Assembly: GCF_014841215.1 (NCBI RefSeq)
Contig: NZ_JACYTR010000001.1
Span: 62,001 to 126,000, forward strand
From: Pseudomarimonas arenosa
GTDB lineage: Bacteria > Pseudomonadota > Gammaproteobacteria > Xanthomonadales > Xanthomonadaceae
DNA: 64,000 nucleotides
Reading direction: 5' to 3'
Within the stretch, counting starts at the first letter, position 1. Each line of letters starts with the position of its first letter. Below, one piece after another: positions 55,292-63,111 of this stretch. A program made the translations under genes and the position numbers. Under the pieces are notes generated by a model, which did no database searches, had not been told where the DNA came from, and saw nothing but the letters and a program-made list of their open reading frames with translations.

Positions 55292-56119
55292 ATGACTCCG
55301 ATCAGCTTTGAGTTCTTTCCGCCGAAAACCGATGAGCAACGCGCCCAGTTGGATGTGACGGTCGCCGCCCTGAAGGGTCGCAGGCCCGAGTACGTGTCGG
55401 TTACCTTCGGCGCCGGCGGCTCAACCCTGAGTTACACCCCGGATACCATTCGCCGCCTGGGCGAGTACCACGGCCTCGACGCCGTGCCCCATCTCAGCTG
55501 CATGGGCGGCACCCGTCGCGAGATCCGCGAGTTGCTCGACCACTACAAGGATCTCGGCTGTCGACGCGTGGTGGCCCTGCGCGGTGACCTGCCCTCCGGC
55601 ATGGCCACCTATGGCGATTTCCGCTACGCCTCCGATCTGGTGACCTTTATCCGGGAGGAAACCGGCGATCATTTCCACATCGAGGTGGCCGGCTACCCGG
55701 AGGTGCATCCCCAGGCCGAGAGCGCCGAGTCCGACCTGCGCCACCTGGCGACCAAGGTGAAGGCCGGCGCCAACGGCATCATTACCCAGTACTTCTTCAA
55801 CCCTGACGCCTATTTCCGCTTTCTCGACGATACTCGACGGCAGGGCATCGACTGCCCGATCGTGCCGGGCATCATGCCAATCAGCAATTACTCGCAGCTC
55901 AAGCGCTTCTCTGACATGTGCGGCGCCGAGATTCCGCGCTGGATCAGCAAGCGGCTTCAGGGCATGGCCGACGACGTCGCCTCGATTCGCGAGTTCGGTG
56001 CCGATGTAGTGGCAGCGATGTGCAAACGACTGATCGCCGGCGGCGCCACCGCCTTGCATATTTACACCCTGAACCGGGCCCGGCCGACGGTCGCCCTGCT
56101 GGAGCGACTGGATCACTGA
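55292..56119 (+). CDS. metF: 5,10-methylenetetrahydrofolate reductase
   Basis: MetF makes 5-methyltetrahydrofolate for methionine synthesis. From ATG 55292 the 275-residue FAD barrel begins MTPISFEFFPPKTDEQRAQ, the family's usual start with the catalytic Glu in the first strand. VTFGAGGSTLSYTPDTI, VALRGDLPSG and IITQYFFNPDAYFRFLDD (folate site) follow. ATG 55259 lies in frame but would add an atypical 11-residue extension. It is divergent from cysJ, placing methyl and sulfide supply for methionine side by side. Confidence 0.95.
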   Translation: MTPISFEFFPPKTDEQRAQLDVTVAALKGRRPEYVSVTFGAGGSTLSYTPDTIRRLGEYHGLDAVPHLSCMGGTRREIRELLDHYKDLGCRRVVALRGDLPSGMATYGDFRYASDLVTFIREETGDHFHIEVAGYPEVHPQAESAESDLRHLATKVKAGANGIITQYFFNPDAYFRFLDDTRRQGIDCPIVPGIMPISNYSQLKRFSDMCGAEIPRWISKRLQGMADDVASIREFGADVVAAMCKRLIAGGATALHIYTLNRARPTVALLERLDH

Positions 56120-56174
56120 GCGTTGGATCAGATGTGGCAGACTGCGCCTTGCCTCAGCAACCTCGGCTTCGGCC

Positions 56175-56795
56175 ATGCAGAAAGTCGCAACGATCAGTTT
56201 GGTGGTGAGCGTAGTTCTGCTCGCAGCACTGGGGGGCGATACTGCCTTGGCCCAGGACGCCATCGACGAATTGGTCTATCGCTGCGAGGATGCACAGGGC
56301 CATCGCATCTATAGTGATATGCCCTGCCATCAGCTCGGCGCAATGGCCCTGCCCTCGGTGCTGCAACCGCAATCGCCCGAGCCTTCCGAACCAGGCTCGG
56401 ACGCACAACCGCCGTCGGCCAACGAGCCGCTGCCAACGCCACGTGAGGCCGAGGGCTGTCCCGGCAGACAGCCGGAAATGCTGGTGGCCAACCTTATCGA
56501 GGCCGCCGATGCCAAGGAGCTGAATCGTCTTGCTGCTCTGTTTCATTGGCCAGCTGCTGGTCGCGGAACGGTGAAGCGGGTGTTCTCGATCGCCGAACGA
56601 CTGGCCGCAGCGGCGCCTTTGCTTGGCAATCTGAAACGGCGTGAGGACGAAGATGCCTGGTTGTGGGCTGGCCTGCCGCCACCTGACAAACCGCCGCTGC
56701 CCATCGTGTCCGTTCGCTCGATCGCCCAACCCTCAGTGCAGCAGCAATTCGAATTGATCGAGAATGCCGGCTGTTTCTGGCTACTGCCGCCCTGA
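56175..56795 (+). CDS. Secreted DUF4124-like protein of unknown function
   Basis: The 206-residue protein has a signal peptide (cleavage likely after DTALA near residue 26). A DUF4124-type motif follows: LVYRCEDAQGHRIYSDMPC, with the paired cysteines. A Pro/Ser/Glu-rich linker (residues about 62–92) leads to a C-terminal part with two more cysteines (EGCPGR and NAGCFWLLPP). DUF4124 proteins are periplasmic and common in this order; no function is known. It follows metF by 55 nt. Confidence 0.75.
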   Translation: MQKVATISLVVSVVLLAALGGDTALAQDAIDELVYRCEDAQGHRIYSDMPCHQLGAMALPSVLQPQSPEPSEPGSDAQPPSANEPLPTPREAEGCPGRQPEMLVANLIEAADAKELNRLAALFHWPAAGRGTVKRVFSIAERLAAAAPLLGNLKRREDEDAWLWAGLPPPDKPPLPIVSVRSIAQPSVQQQFELIENAGCFWLLPP

Positions 56796-56827
56796 CAGGC
56801 TGCTGAAACGAGCACTTCAGCAGCCTG
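56796..56827. terminator. Strong stem-loop after the DUF4124-like gene
   Basis: CAGGCTGCTGAA, an 8-nt loop and TTCAGCAGCCTG form a perfect 12-bp stem starting at the base after the stop codon. There is no T-run on either strand, so it may be a weak terminator, an mRNA stabiliser or a dispersed palindrome. It lies about 120 nt before ilvE. Confidence 0.5.
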
Positions 56828-56949
56828 ACAATACGCGGAGCGAACACGAGCATCGCTGACTCTTGCCGGAACTCCGTCCGCCACCGATCATGGATACCTG
56901 AGCCAGCGGCACCCCGCAGCCGCTTTCCCATCACCGCTGAGGACTCCTC

Positions 56950-57867
56950 ATGGCGCAGAAATACCCGGAACACATCTGGCACAACGGCGAGTTCAAGCGT
57001 TGGCAGGACGCCACGGTACACGTGATGGCGCATGCGCTGCACTACGGCTCCTCGGTGTTCGAAGGCATTCGCTGCTATGAAACACCCAATGGCCCGATGA
57101 TCTTCCGCCTTGGCGATCACCTGAGGCGACTGTTCCTGTCGGCGAAGGTGTACGACATTGCGATGCCCCACGACGAGGCCACACTGGCCGAGGCCTGCCG
57201 CGAAGTCGTCAAGCGCAATGGCCTGAAATCGGCTTATCTGCGACCGGTGGCGTTCCGTGGTCTGGGCGGCTTTGGGCTATCGGCCGATACTCCCACCGAT
57301 GTCGCGGTTGCGGCCTGGGAGTGGGGCCCGTATCTCGGCGCCGGGGTGCTGGAATCCGGCATCGACGCCATGGTGTCGAGCTGGCAGCGAATGGCGCCGA
57401 ATACCATTCCCAGCGGCGCCAAGGCCGGCGGCAACTATCTGTCGGGCCAATTGATCGCTCGCGAAGCAAGACGGCTGGGCTTTGGCGAGGGCATTGCCAT
57501 GAGCAATACCGGCCTGATCAGCGAAGGCGCGGGCGAAAACCTGTTCCTGGTCATCAATGGCAAGCTCAATACGCCACCGGTATCGGCCGGCATTCTTAGC
57601 GGTATCACCCGCCACACCGTGATCACCCTGGCCAAGGAGGCCGGAATCGAAGTGATCGAACGCGACCTGCCGCGCGAAACCCTGTACTTCGCCGACGAGG
57701 TGTTCATGTGCGGAACCGCCGCTGAAATCACTCCGCTGCGCTCGGTCGATGCCAAGCAGGTCGGTGCAGGCAAGCCGGGACCGATGACCCGCACCATTCA
57801 GAGCGCCTTCTTCGGCCTGTTCAACGGCAAGACCGAAGATCGCTGGGGCTGGCTGGACAAGGTGTAG
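56950..57867 (+). CDS. ilvE: Branched-chain amino-acid aminotransferase
   Basis: IlvE performs the last transamination to Val, Leu and Ile. The 305-residue fold-type IV PLP enzyme shows VHVMAHALHYGSSVFEGIRC at the N-terminus, the PLP lysine in SGAKAGGNYLSGQLIA, and EGAGENLFLVINGKL. FADEVFMCGTAAEITPLRSV is the family signature near the end. ATG 56950 has AGGA about 7 nt upstream. It ends at a bidirectional-looking hairpin shared with the convergent kinase gene. Confidence 0.97.
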   Translation: MAQKYPEHIWHNGEFKRWQDATVHVMAHALHYGSSVFEGIRCYETPNGPMIFRLGDHLRRLFLSAKVYDIAMPHDEATLAEACREVVKRNGLKSAYLRPVAFRGLGGFGLSADTPTDVAVAAWEWGPYLGAGVLESGIDAMVSSWQRMAPNTIPSGAKAGGNYLSGQLIAREARRLGFGEGIAMSNTGLISEGAGENLFLVINGKLNTPPVSAGILSGITRHTVITLAKEAGIEVIERDLPRETLYFADEVFMCGTAAEITPLRSVDAKQVGAGKPGPMTRTIQSAFFGLFNGKTEDRWGWLDKV

Positions 57868-57889
57868 CCAGCCGGCTGACGCAACCAGA

Positions 57890-57923
57890 GCGGCCTGCAT
57901 GAGCACGGCAGGCCGCCGCTTTC
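57890..57923. terminator. Hairpin terminator between ilvE and the convergent kinase gene
   Basis: GCGGCCTGC (57890–57898), a 9-nt loop and GCAGGCCGC (57908–57916) form a perfect 9-bp stem, followed on the plus strand by CGCTTTCTG. The T-tract is short. Lying between two converging stops, it probably ends ilvE and may work in both directions. Confidence 0.6.
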
Positions 57924-57932
57924 TGCCAGCTA

Positions 57933-59234
57933 TCAGCGCAGCAAACGCAAGGTCGCGATCGCACCGCCCTCGGGGTTCGGCGCCAGGCTCACTTCCCAGC
58001 CGTACAGATCGCAGAGCCGGGTGACAATCGCCAGACCAATGCCGGCGCCCTTGCTGCCCAGGCTGGACTTACCACGGAAGCCACGCTCGAAGAGCTGACG
58101 CGCGTCCTCTGGATCGATGCCCGGCCCGTTGTCGATGATCTCCACCCGATCTCGCAGCACCCGCACCCGAACCGCCCCCTCACTGGTGTACTTGACCGCA
58201 TTGCCCACCAGGTTGTTAAGGGCCACCGACACCACCGACTCCGGCGCATCGATCACTACATGCGGTCCGTCTTCCAGCTGCAGCGTCACCGGCTTGTTGC
58301 GCAGGGCCAGTCGATGGGTATCAATCAATTGCTCGACGATCTTGCGCAGATCCGCTGCCCCGTGACCACGCTCGCTGCGCGACAGGGTAAGCAGGGCGTC
58401 GATCAGATCGCTGCATTGCGCGACGGCGCGTTCGATCCGGGCCAGTCGCAGGGCGGACTTGTCATTGAGATCCGGCTGCGCCTGCATCAGCTCGGTGGCG
58501 CCGCGAATCACTGCCAGCGGCGTGCGCAGCTCGTGGCTGACGTCGGCGTTGAACTCGCGATCGCGCTTGACCAGTTCGGTGAGTTTGGCCGAATAGTCGT
58601 CAAACGCTGCGGCCAGCTGACCGACCTCGTCGTCGGCGAAATAAGGCGCCAAAGCTTCGGGCTGACCGCCGCCGGCAAAACTCTTCAAGCGCGTTACCAA
58701 GTCGGCCACCGGCTGCATGACACGACTCGACGACCAGATACCCAGCAGCACCGCCAATACCGAAAACACCAGAATGGCGCCCAGCAGTGAAAGCAGAAGG
58801 TTTCGCTCTGACAGCGTCTCCTGGGTGTAGTCATAGCGCAGAAAGCTGATGATATCGTTAGCACGATGCACAGCAAGCTTATAGTTAAGGCGTTCGCCTT
58901 CGTTCTCTTCGCTGAAATCGTAGACTCCGGTCTCCAGCTTCTGCCACTCATAGGGCATGTTGGCAATCGTGCGCGGGGAGCGCACCCAGATCAGAATCTG
59001 CCGTGAGAACTGATACTGCGCCTCGGGAGAGGGGTTTTCGCGCTTGAATTCGACGAAGTTGGCCGCTTCATTGGCCAGCCAGGAATCCACCAGCTGGTTT
59101 TCGATGTTACCGCGCAGAAAGAAGGTCGCGATCGCAAACAGCGAGGTAAGCCCAACGCCAAACGCTGCCAGCGAGGCGATGATACGGCTACGCAGCCGAC
59201 GGCGAAAAAGCCGAGTCTTAGCCTCCGCAGCCAA
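57933..59234 (-). CDS. Membrane sensor histidine kinase
   Basis: The 433-residue protein has a first membrane helix (about 19–41), a periplasmic sensor domain of roughly 100 residues, and a second helix (LLLSLLGAILVFSVLAVLLG, about 150–172). A HAMP linker, an HisKA H-box (NADVSHELRTPLAVIRGA) and an HATPase domain (VALNNLVGNAVKYT, DNGPGIDPED, GAGIGLAIVTRL) follow. The periplasmic stimulus is unknown. The start is TTG 59234, the first possible codon after the in-frame TAA of the response regulator; 6 nt separate the two genes. Confidence 0.93.
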   Translation of the reverse strand: MAAEAKTRLFRRRLRSRIIASLAAFGVGLTSLFAIATFFLRGNIENQLVDSWLANEAANFVEFKRENPSPEAQYQFSRQILIWVRSPRTIANMPYEWQKLETGVYDFSEENEGERLNYKLAVHRANDIISFLRYDYTQETLSERNLLLSLLGAILVFSVLAVLLGIWSSSRVMQPVADLVTRLKSFAGGGQPEALAPYFADDEVGQLAAAFDDYSAKLTELVKRDREFNADVSHELRTPLAVIRGATELMQAQPDLNDKSALRLARIERAVAQCSDLIDALLTLSRSERGHGAADLRKIVEQLIDTHRLALRNKPVTLQLEDGPHVVIDAPESVVSVALNNLVGNAVKYTSEGAVRVRVLRDRVEIIDNGPGIDPEDARQLFERGFRGKSSLGSKGAGIGLAIVTRLCDLYGWEVSLAPNPEGGAIATLRLLR

Positions 59235-59240
59235 GCCGGT

Positions 59241-59921
59241 TTAACCTGCTGTTTCGGGGGCAATGCGGTAACCGATGCCGTGCCGAGTGTGGATCAAGGG
59301 CCGGCCAAACGGCTTGTCAATCGCAGCTCGCAATCCGTGAATATGTACGCGCAAGCTGTCCGAATCGGGCAGTTCCTCACCCCAGACGCGGGTTTCCAGG
59401 TCCTGTCGCGTCACCACGGAGGGCGAGGCTTCCATCAACGCCTGCAGGATCTTCAGCGCGGTCGGATTGAGCGTGATCGACTTGCCCTCGCGCACCACCT
59501 CGAGGGTGTCGAGGTTGAACTCCAGATCATCGACCTGCAGCACTCGGGGGCCAACACCCTTTCCTCGTCGCGCAATTACCTGCAGCCTGGCCTTCACCTC
59601 CTGCAAGGCAAACGGCTTGACCAGATAGTCATCGGCGCCTGACTCGAAGCCGGCCAGCTTCTGTTCCAGCGCATCGCGCGCGGTGAGCATCAGGATCGGT
59701 GTGTTCTTGCGCGCCTCCTGACGCAGCTTGCGACACACTTCGAGCCCGTCCATGCCGGGCAAGTTAAGGTCGAGCACAATGGCATCGAACTCGTTCACCA
59801 CCGCAAGGTGCAGACCTGTCACGCCATCGGCGGCGAAGTCGACGGTGTAGCCACAGTCTTCGAGAAAGTCGCCGAGGTTGGCGGCGATGTCCTGGTTATC
59901 TTCGATCACTAGAATTCGCAT
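59241..59921 (-). CDS. OmpR/PhoB-family response regulator
   Basis: The 226-residue regulator has a receiver domain (MRILVIEDNQDIAANLGDFL; phospho-acceptor Asp in IVLDLNLPGMDGLE; Lys in DDYLVKPFAL) and a winged-helix DNA-binding domain (ITLNPTALKILQALMEASPS, LRVHIHGLRAAIDKPF, THGIGYRI-like ending). It pairs with the adjacent kinase. The upstream 282 nt contain four perfect hairpins, so the operon may be controlled at the RNA level. Target genes are unknown. Confidence 0.95.
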   Translation of the reverse strand: MRILVIEDNQDIAANLGDFLEDCGYTVDFAADGVTGLHLAVVNEFDAIVLDLNLPGMDGLEVCRKLRQEARKNTPILMLTARDALEQKLAGFESGADDYLVKPFALQEVKARLQVIARRGKGVGPRVLQVDDLEFNLDTLEVVREGKSITLNPTALKILQALMEASPSVVTRQDLETRVWGEELPDSDSLRVHIHGLRAAIDKPFGRPLIHTRHGIGYRIAPETAG

Positions 59922-60024
59922 CGGCCAAGCCTACCCTGCGCCGCGCAAGCGCGCCATCTCCGCGTGTGGGTCTGGCGCCCCAAGGAAGGTCTGAACAAGT
60001 CCATCCTGGAGTCTTCAGCCGCGC

Positions 60025-60196
60025 CGAGTTCGGCTCAGGTCCGAACTCGTCTTACGCTGATCAACAACTTACGTTGTTGATTGCGGCGGTGCATGCGTGC
60101 ACCGCGGGAATTGCTGAACGTATTCCGAGATTCCCTGGCTGCGGCTGCCATTCGGCTGAGTCATTGATCCGGCGAGTCAAACACTACCTCGCCGGA
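60025..60196. promoter_or_regulatory. Cluster of four perfect hairpins upstream of the response-regulator operon
   Basis: Four dyads occur in 172 nt: CGAGTTCGG/CCGAACTCG (60025–60049), ATCAACAAC-TTAC-GTTGTTGAT (60060–60081), GCGGTGCA-TGCG-TGCACCGC (60086–60105) and TCCGGCGAG/CTCGCCGGA (60168–60196). The stems are 8–9 bp, with loops of 7, 4, 4 and 11 nt. None is followed by a T-run. The sequences differ from each other, so it is not a simple repeat. It could be a structured mRNA leader, a small RNA, or terminator/operator elements for the flanking genes. Confidence 0.6.
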
Positions 60197-60203
60197 GCAA
60201 TGG

Positions 60204-61826
60204 TCATCGACGGCACAACCGCGTGCCGGTGGAAATGTCGCACTGTCGGTGGCTGTCGGCAACCGAGTTACCGGCCGTCAAGGTGAAGTCAAACCGCTGA
60301 ACGCGTCGTTCCGATGAAGGGTTGCCGGGCTGGAAGCGCCATTGCGTGAGTGCCCGTTCAGCTGCGCGCACGAAACTGTCGTTCGGAGAGCTCGATTCAA
60401 CCCGTATGTCCTGCACGCGGCCGGCCGAATCCACGCTGAAGCTCAACTCGGCAAAGCCTTCGGTTCCGCTGCGTCGCGCAGCGATCGGATAGGTCGGCGG
60501 CGGTGCGTTCAGCGGCCTCAGCCAATCCACCGGCGACTCGGGCAACGCCGCTATCACCTTGCTGCGCATCAGCGGCCGCAATTCCAGCGCTTCAATGGGC
60601 TCGGCCACCGCAGTGCTTTCACTCGCGGGCGCCACTTCGATGGGCGCTGACGTCAAGGGGAGGTTTGCAATCGGCATTTGGGCGGGCAACACCGGCGCAC
60701 TTACCGGGTTTGCGATCATCGCCAGGCCTGGCGCCTCGACCCCGGCCAGATCGCGGACCGACAGATCGATGGGCGCCACTTCCGCCGGTCGAAACGCCTC
60801 GACAACCAGATCGGCAACCGGCAATTTCTCCCACAGCGGGGCGATCGGGGCCATACGCAGGGCCGCCAGCACCGCGAGCAGGGCCAGGGTCATTGGCAAT
60901 GCGCGCAGCAGGCTATCTCGCGGGTCCTGTATACCCGGTTCACCCACCAGGCGGCGGATTCGATCGAGCAAATGCCCGCCCGATGCGGCCAAGCCCAGAC
61001 TGTGCTCTCGGTGCAACTCGGCGGCGGACAGCAAGGCCCGCGCGTAAGTCAGTCGATCGGTATGACGGCAAGCAACGCGCTCATCGCAGGCCAATTCACG
61101 GTCATGGCGGATCGAACGCGCCATCCAGTGCACCACCGGGTGAAAGAACAGCAAGGTCTCCACCACCAGTTGCAGCGCATTGAAGAGGAAATCGGCACGC
61201 CGGATATGGGCGAGTTCGTGCTCCAACAGAAGCTCAACCTGGGCGGCCGGCAATCGTGCGGCCATGCCAACCGGGAACAGAATGACCGGCTTCAACCAAC
61301 CGATCAGCAACGGACCTGCTACTTCGGCGGATTCCAGCCAACGCACCGGCCGACCGATACCGGCCTGTTCAAGAATATCGGCCCAGCGCCGCTGCCAGGC
61401 CGACGGAACGGCGCCCGCCCGTGAAACCACCTGTTGCAGATAGCGCCACTTCCAAGCCGCCCGCGCTCCGAGCACGACGACTGCAATCATCCATACCAGG
61501 GCGATCGCAGCCAGCCCTTGGGTCAGCCAATCCAGCTCAGCACTGACCTGGAAAACGCGCATGACCTGCTGGGTCCCCTCGCCGGCCAACCCGACCACCG
61601 CCTGAGCCGGAGATTCACTGGCCAAGACGGTTAGGATGGGCAACAGCAAGCAGGCGAGCAGGGCGCTTTCTCCAAGCCAGATGCGGAACACCGGCTTGGC
61701 CCGGCTCAGTGCCCAATGTCCCACGGCATACAGCAACCCGATCAGACAAATCTGCCACACCGAGTGCAGCAGGGCCCAGCCAACGTGTTCCACCCAGGGC
61801 CAACGTTCGAGAGCGAGTTCAAGCAT
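60204..61826 (-). CDS. M56 (BlaR1/MecR1-like) metallopeptidase fused to a TonB C-terminal domain
   Basis: The 540-residue protein starts with four membrane helices and a zinc metalloprotease domain with HExxH in LLLEHELAHIRRADFLFNAL, as in BlaR1. ACDERVAC supplies the third-ligand region. A Pro/Ala-rich periplasmic linker (about 330–440) leads to a TonB_C-type domain (PPPTYPIAARRSGTEGFAEL, ALTQWRFQPGNPSSERRVQR). The penicillin-sensor domain of BlaR1 is absent. Its ATG overlaps the blaI-like stop by 8 nt. The likely role is signal-dependent cleavage of the BlaI-like repressor; the signal is unknown. Confidence 0.87.
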   Translation of the reverse strand: MLELALERWPWVEHVGWALLHSVWQICLIGLLYAVGHWALSRAKPVFRIWLGESALLACLLLPILTVLASESPAQAVVGLAGEGTQQVMRVFQVSAELDWLTQGLAAIALVWMIAVVVLGARAAWKWRYLQQVVSRAGAVPSAWQRRWADILEQAGIGRPVRWLESAEVAGPLLIGWLKPVILFPVGMAARLPAAQVELLLEHELAHIRRADFLFNALQLVVETLLFFHPVVHWMARSIRHDRELACDERVACRHTDRLTYARALLSAAELHREHSLGLAASGGHLLDRIRRLVGEPGIQDPRDSLLRALPMTLALLAVLAALRMAPIAPLWEKLPVADLVVEAFRPAEVAPIDLSVRDLAGVEAPGLAMIANPVSAPVLPAQMPIANLPLTSAPIEVAPASESTAVAEPIEALELRPLMRSKVIAALPESPVDWLRPLNAPPPTYPIAARRSGTEGFAELSFSVDSAGRVQDIRVESSSPNDSFVRAAERALTQWRFQPGNPSSERRVQRFDFTLTAGNSVADSHRQCDISTGTRLCRR

Positions 61827-62214
61827 GATCAGAACCCTCCAGTCGATCCAGCAACTGGCGAATCTGCGCTAGCTCCTCACTGGAGGGCGGCTGTTCGCCG
61901 CCCAATGCACGCATCACCAATTGCGCGTTGCTGCCGTCGAACAGGCGCTGCACCAGATCGGTCATCACCCGCTTCTGGGTCGCCGACTTGCTGACCGACG
62001 CGCTATACACATGGGCACGCTGGTTCTCATCGCGCCGAACCAGGCCCTTGCCGTGCATGACCTGCAGCATCTTCAGTGCGGTGGTGTATCCGGAGTCGTC
62101 ACCGTACAGGGCCTGGTGCACTTCTCGTACCGTCGCCTCACCGAGTTCCCAGAGGACCTTCAGAATTGCCAACTCGGCTTCGGTGGGTTTGGCGCTGGGC
62201 GGACGCGGACTCAT
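61819..62214 (-). CDS. blaI: BlaI/MecI/CopY-family repressor
   Basis: The 131-residue protein is a winged-helix repressor: PTEAELAILKVLWELGEATV, then VREVHQALYGDDSGYTTALK (recognition helix region) and MLQVMHGKGLVRRDENQRAH. The C-terminal part serves dimerisation and holds the usual proteolysis region. It is cotranscribed with the M56 protease gene downstream. No beta-lactamase gene is within the window, so it probably regulates its own operon and distant targets. Confidence 0.92.
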   Translation of the reverse strand: MSPRPPSAKPTEAELAILKVLWELGEATVREVHQALYGDDSGYTTALKMLQVMHGKGLVRRDENQRAHVYSASVSKSATQKRVMTDLVQRLFDGSNAQLVMRALGGEQPPSSEELAQIRQLLDRLEGSDHA

Positions 62215-62245
62215 GGGACGACCTCGAATCAGTCAGTAAACACAG

Positions 62246-62267
62246 CGCCAGCCCGGTGGGGCTGGCG
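62246..62267 (-). terminator. Hairpin between the small periplasmic gene and blaI
   Basis: CGCCAGCCC and GGGCTGGCG with a 4-nt loop form a perfect 9-bp stem 38 nt beyond the stop of the upstream gene; CTGTGTTTACTG follows on the minus strand. It is a weak terminator at best, or a leader structure of blaI. Confidence 0.45.
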
Positions 62268-62277
62268 TGCCGCGAGC

Positions 62278-62287
62278 GTAGCATTAC
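62278..62287. promoter_or_regulatory. Possible BlaI operator half (GTA-N4-TAC)
   Basis: GTAGCATTAC has the GTA-N4-TAC spacing of BlaI/MecI-type boxes and lies 64 nt upstream of the blaI ATG, where an autoregulatory operator would be expected. A single 10-bp match can occur by chance. Confidence 0.25.
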
Positions 62288-62305
62288 CAGCCCCGCTTGG
62301 AAGCC

Positions 62306-62779
62306 TCAGTCAAGCGGCGCTTTTACGTCATTGCCCTGATTCTGGATCATGATCTGCCGGGCGGCATCCTGCTCGCGGCGCCGCTGGCCGACGGTCTTGC
62401 AGACATTGGTCGGAATGCGGCTGCCGGTCTGGGTTTCGCGCCGACACACCATCCGACTGTCGGCAGCTGCCCGGCTGAGAATCGAGTTGACCAGCTCTTG
62501 ATCGTTGAACACGGCCACCTTGTCGCTCTCGTGCAATTCAGTCACGGCGCTGACCTTGGACAGCTGTTCGCCGAGGCGCTCAAGGGCCGATAGCACCGCC
62601 TTACGCTCCTCGCCATCGATTTCGCGGTAACGGGTGCCGTTGGCGATTTCGGCCTCGATCGACTGCCGCTGTTTGGCAAACTTGGCCGGCTCCACCACCA
62701 CCGCCTGCTCCTTCGCGGCGAACGCTGAGAGAGAAAGGGCCATCAGGGAAGCAGAGAGCAAAACGCGCACGACAGTCAT
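62306..62779 (-). CDS. Small periplasmic protein of unknown function
   Basis: I do not recognise a named family for this 157-residue protein. It has a clear signal peptide (MTVVRVLLSASLMALSLSAF; cleavage after AFA near residue 22). A helical region (about 32–100) is rich in Glu/Arg/Lys. The C-terminal segment MVCRRETQTGSRIPTNVCKT has two cysteines that could form a disulfide. It then ends in QRRREQDAARQIMIQNQ. Similar short exported proteins with a Cys-Arg-Arg...Cys tail occur in this bacterial order (recollection). It is the gene between rimK and blaI on the same strand. Confidence 0.75.
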   Translation of the reverse strand: MTVVRVLLSASLMALSLSAFAAKEQAVVVEPAKFAKQRQSIEAEIANGTRYREIDGEERKAVLSALERLGEQLSKVSAVTELHESDKVAVFNDQELVNSILSRAAADSRMVCRRETQTGSRIPTNVCKTVGQRRREQDAARQIMIQNQGNDVKAPLD

Positions 62780-62865
62780 GTTCGGGGCCTCAGAGTAGGG
62801 GCCTCGATACTACGACAAAGTTCGTACGAAAACACCCCCTAGCAAGCTGCTGAGGCTCACGGGCA

Positions 62866-62912
62866 ATAAAAAGGCCCGCGAGGGCAAGGGGGAACGCGCC
62901 TCTCGCGGGCCT
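62866..62912 (-). terminator. Intrinsic terminator downstream of rimK
   Basis: AGGCCCGCGAG and CTCGCGGGCCT form an 11-bp perfect stem, followed on the minus strand by TTTTTATTGCC. It lies about 200 nt past the rimK stop, an unusually long way, so it may end a separate short transcript. Confidence 0.88.
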
Positions 62913-63111
62913 AAAGCTACTGCCCCGATTACCGTAATCTGCAAGTCACGACCGACTTTGGAGTGTCGAGCAATGGATTGCGGTAAGGGCCAATGTACTT
63001 GGAACCTGATTAAAGTCCCGTTAAACGCGCGCCGCCAGTGTGTTAAGCAGAAGTGAACCCGAACCGGTGTTCAGAGCACGGCAGGCAAAGGGCCATATGT
63101 ACTTGTTTTTG
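62913..63111. other. Non-coding stretch between rimK and its terminator, with an imperfect direct repeat
   Basis: No open frame in this stretch looks like a gene. The motif GGTAAGGGCCAATGTACTTG (62982–63001) recurs with small indels as GGCAAAGGGCCATATGTACT plus TG (63084–63105), about 103 bp apart. With the strong terminator at 62866–62912 the stretch could encode a small RNA on the minus strand. A good promoter is not obvious. No tRNA fold was found. Confidence 0.35.

Noticed and set aside
62913-63111. tRNA gene downstream of rimK, suggested by GGTTCGGGTTC on the minus strand
   Set aside because: No acceptor, D or anticodon stems can be drawn around that T-loop-like sequence.
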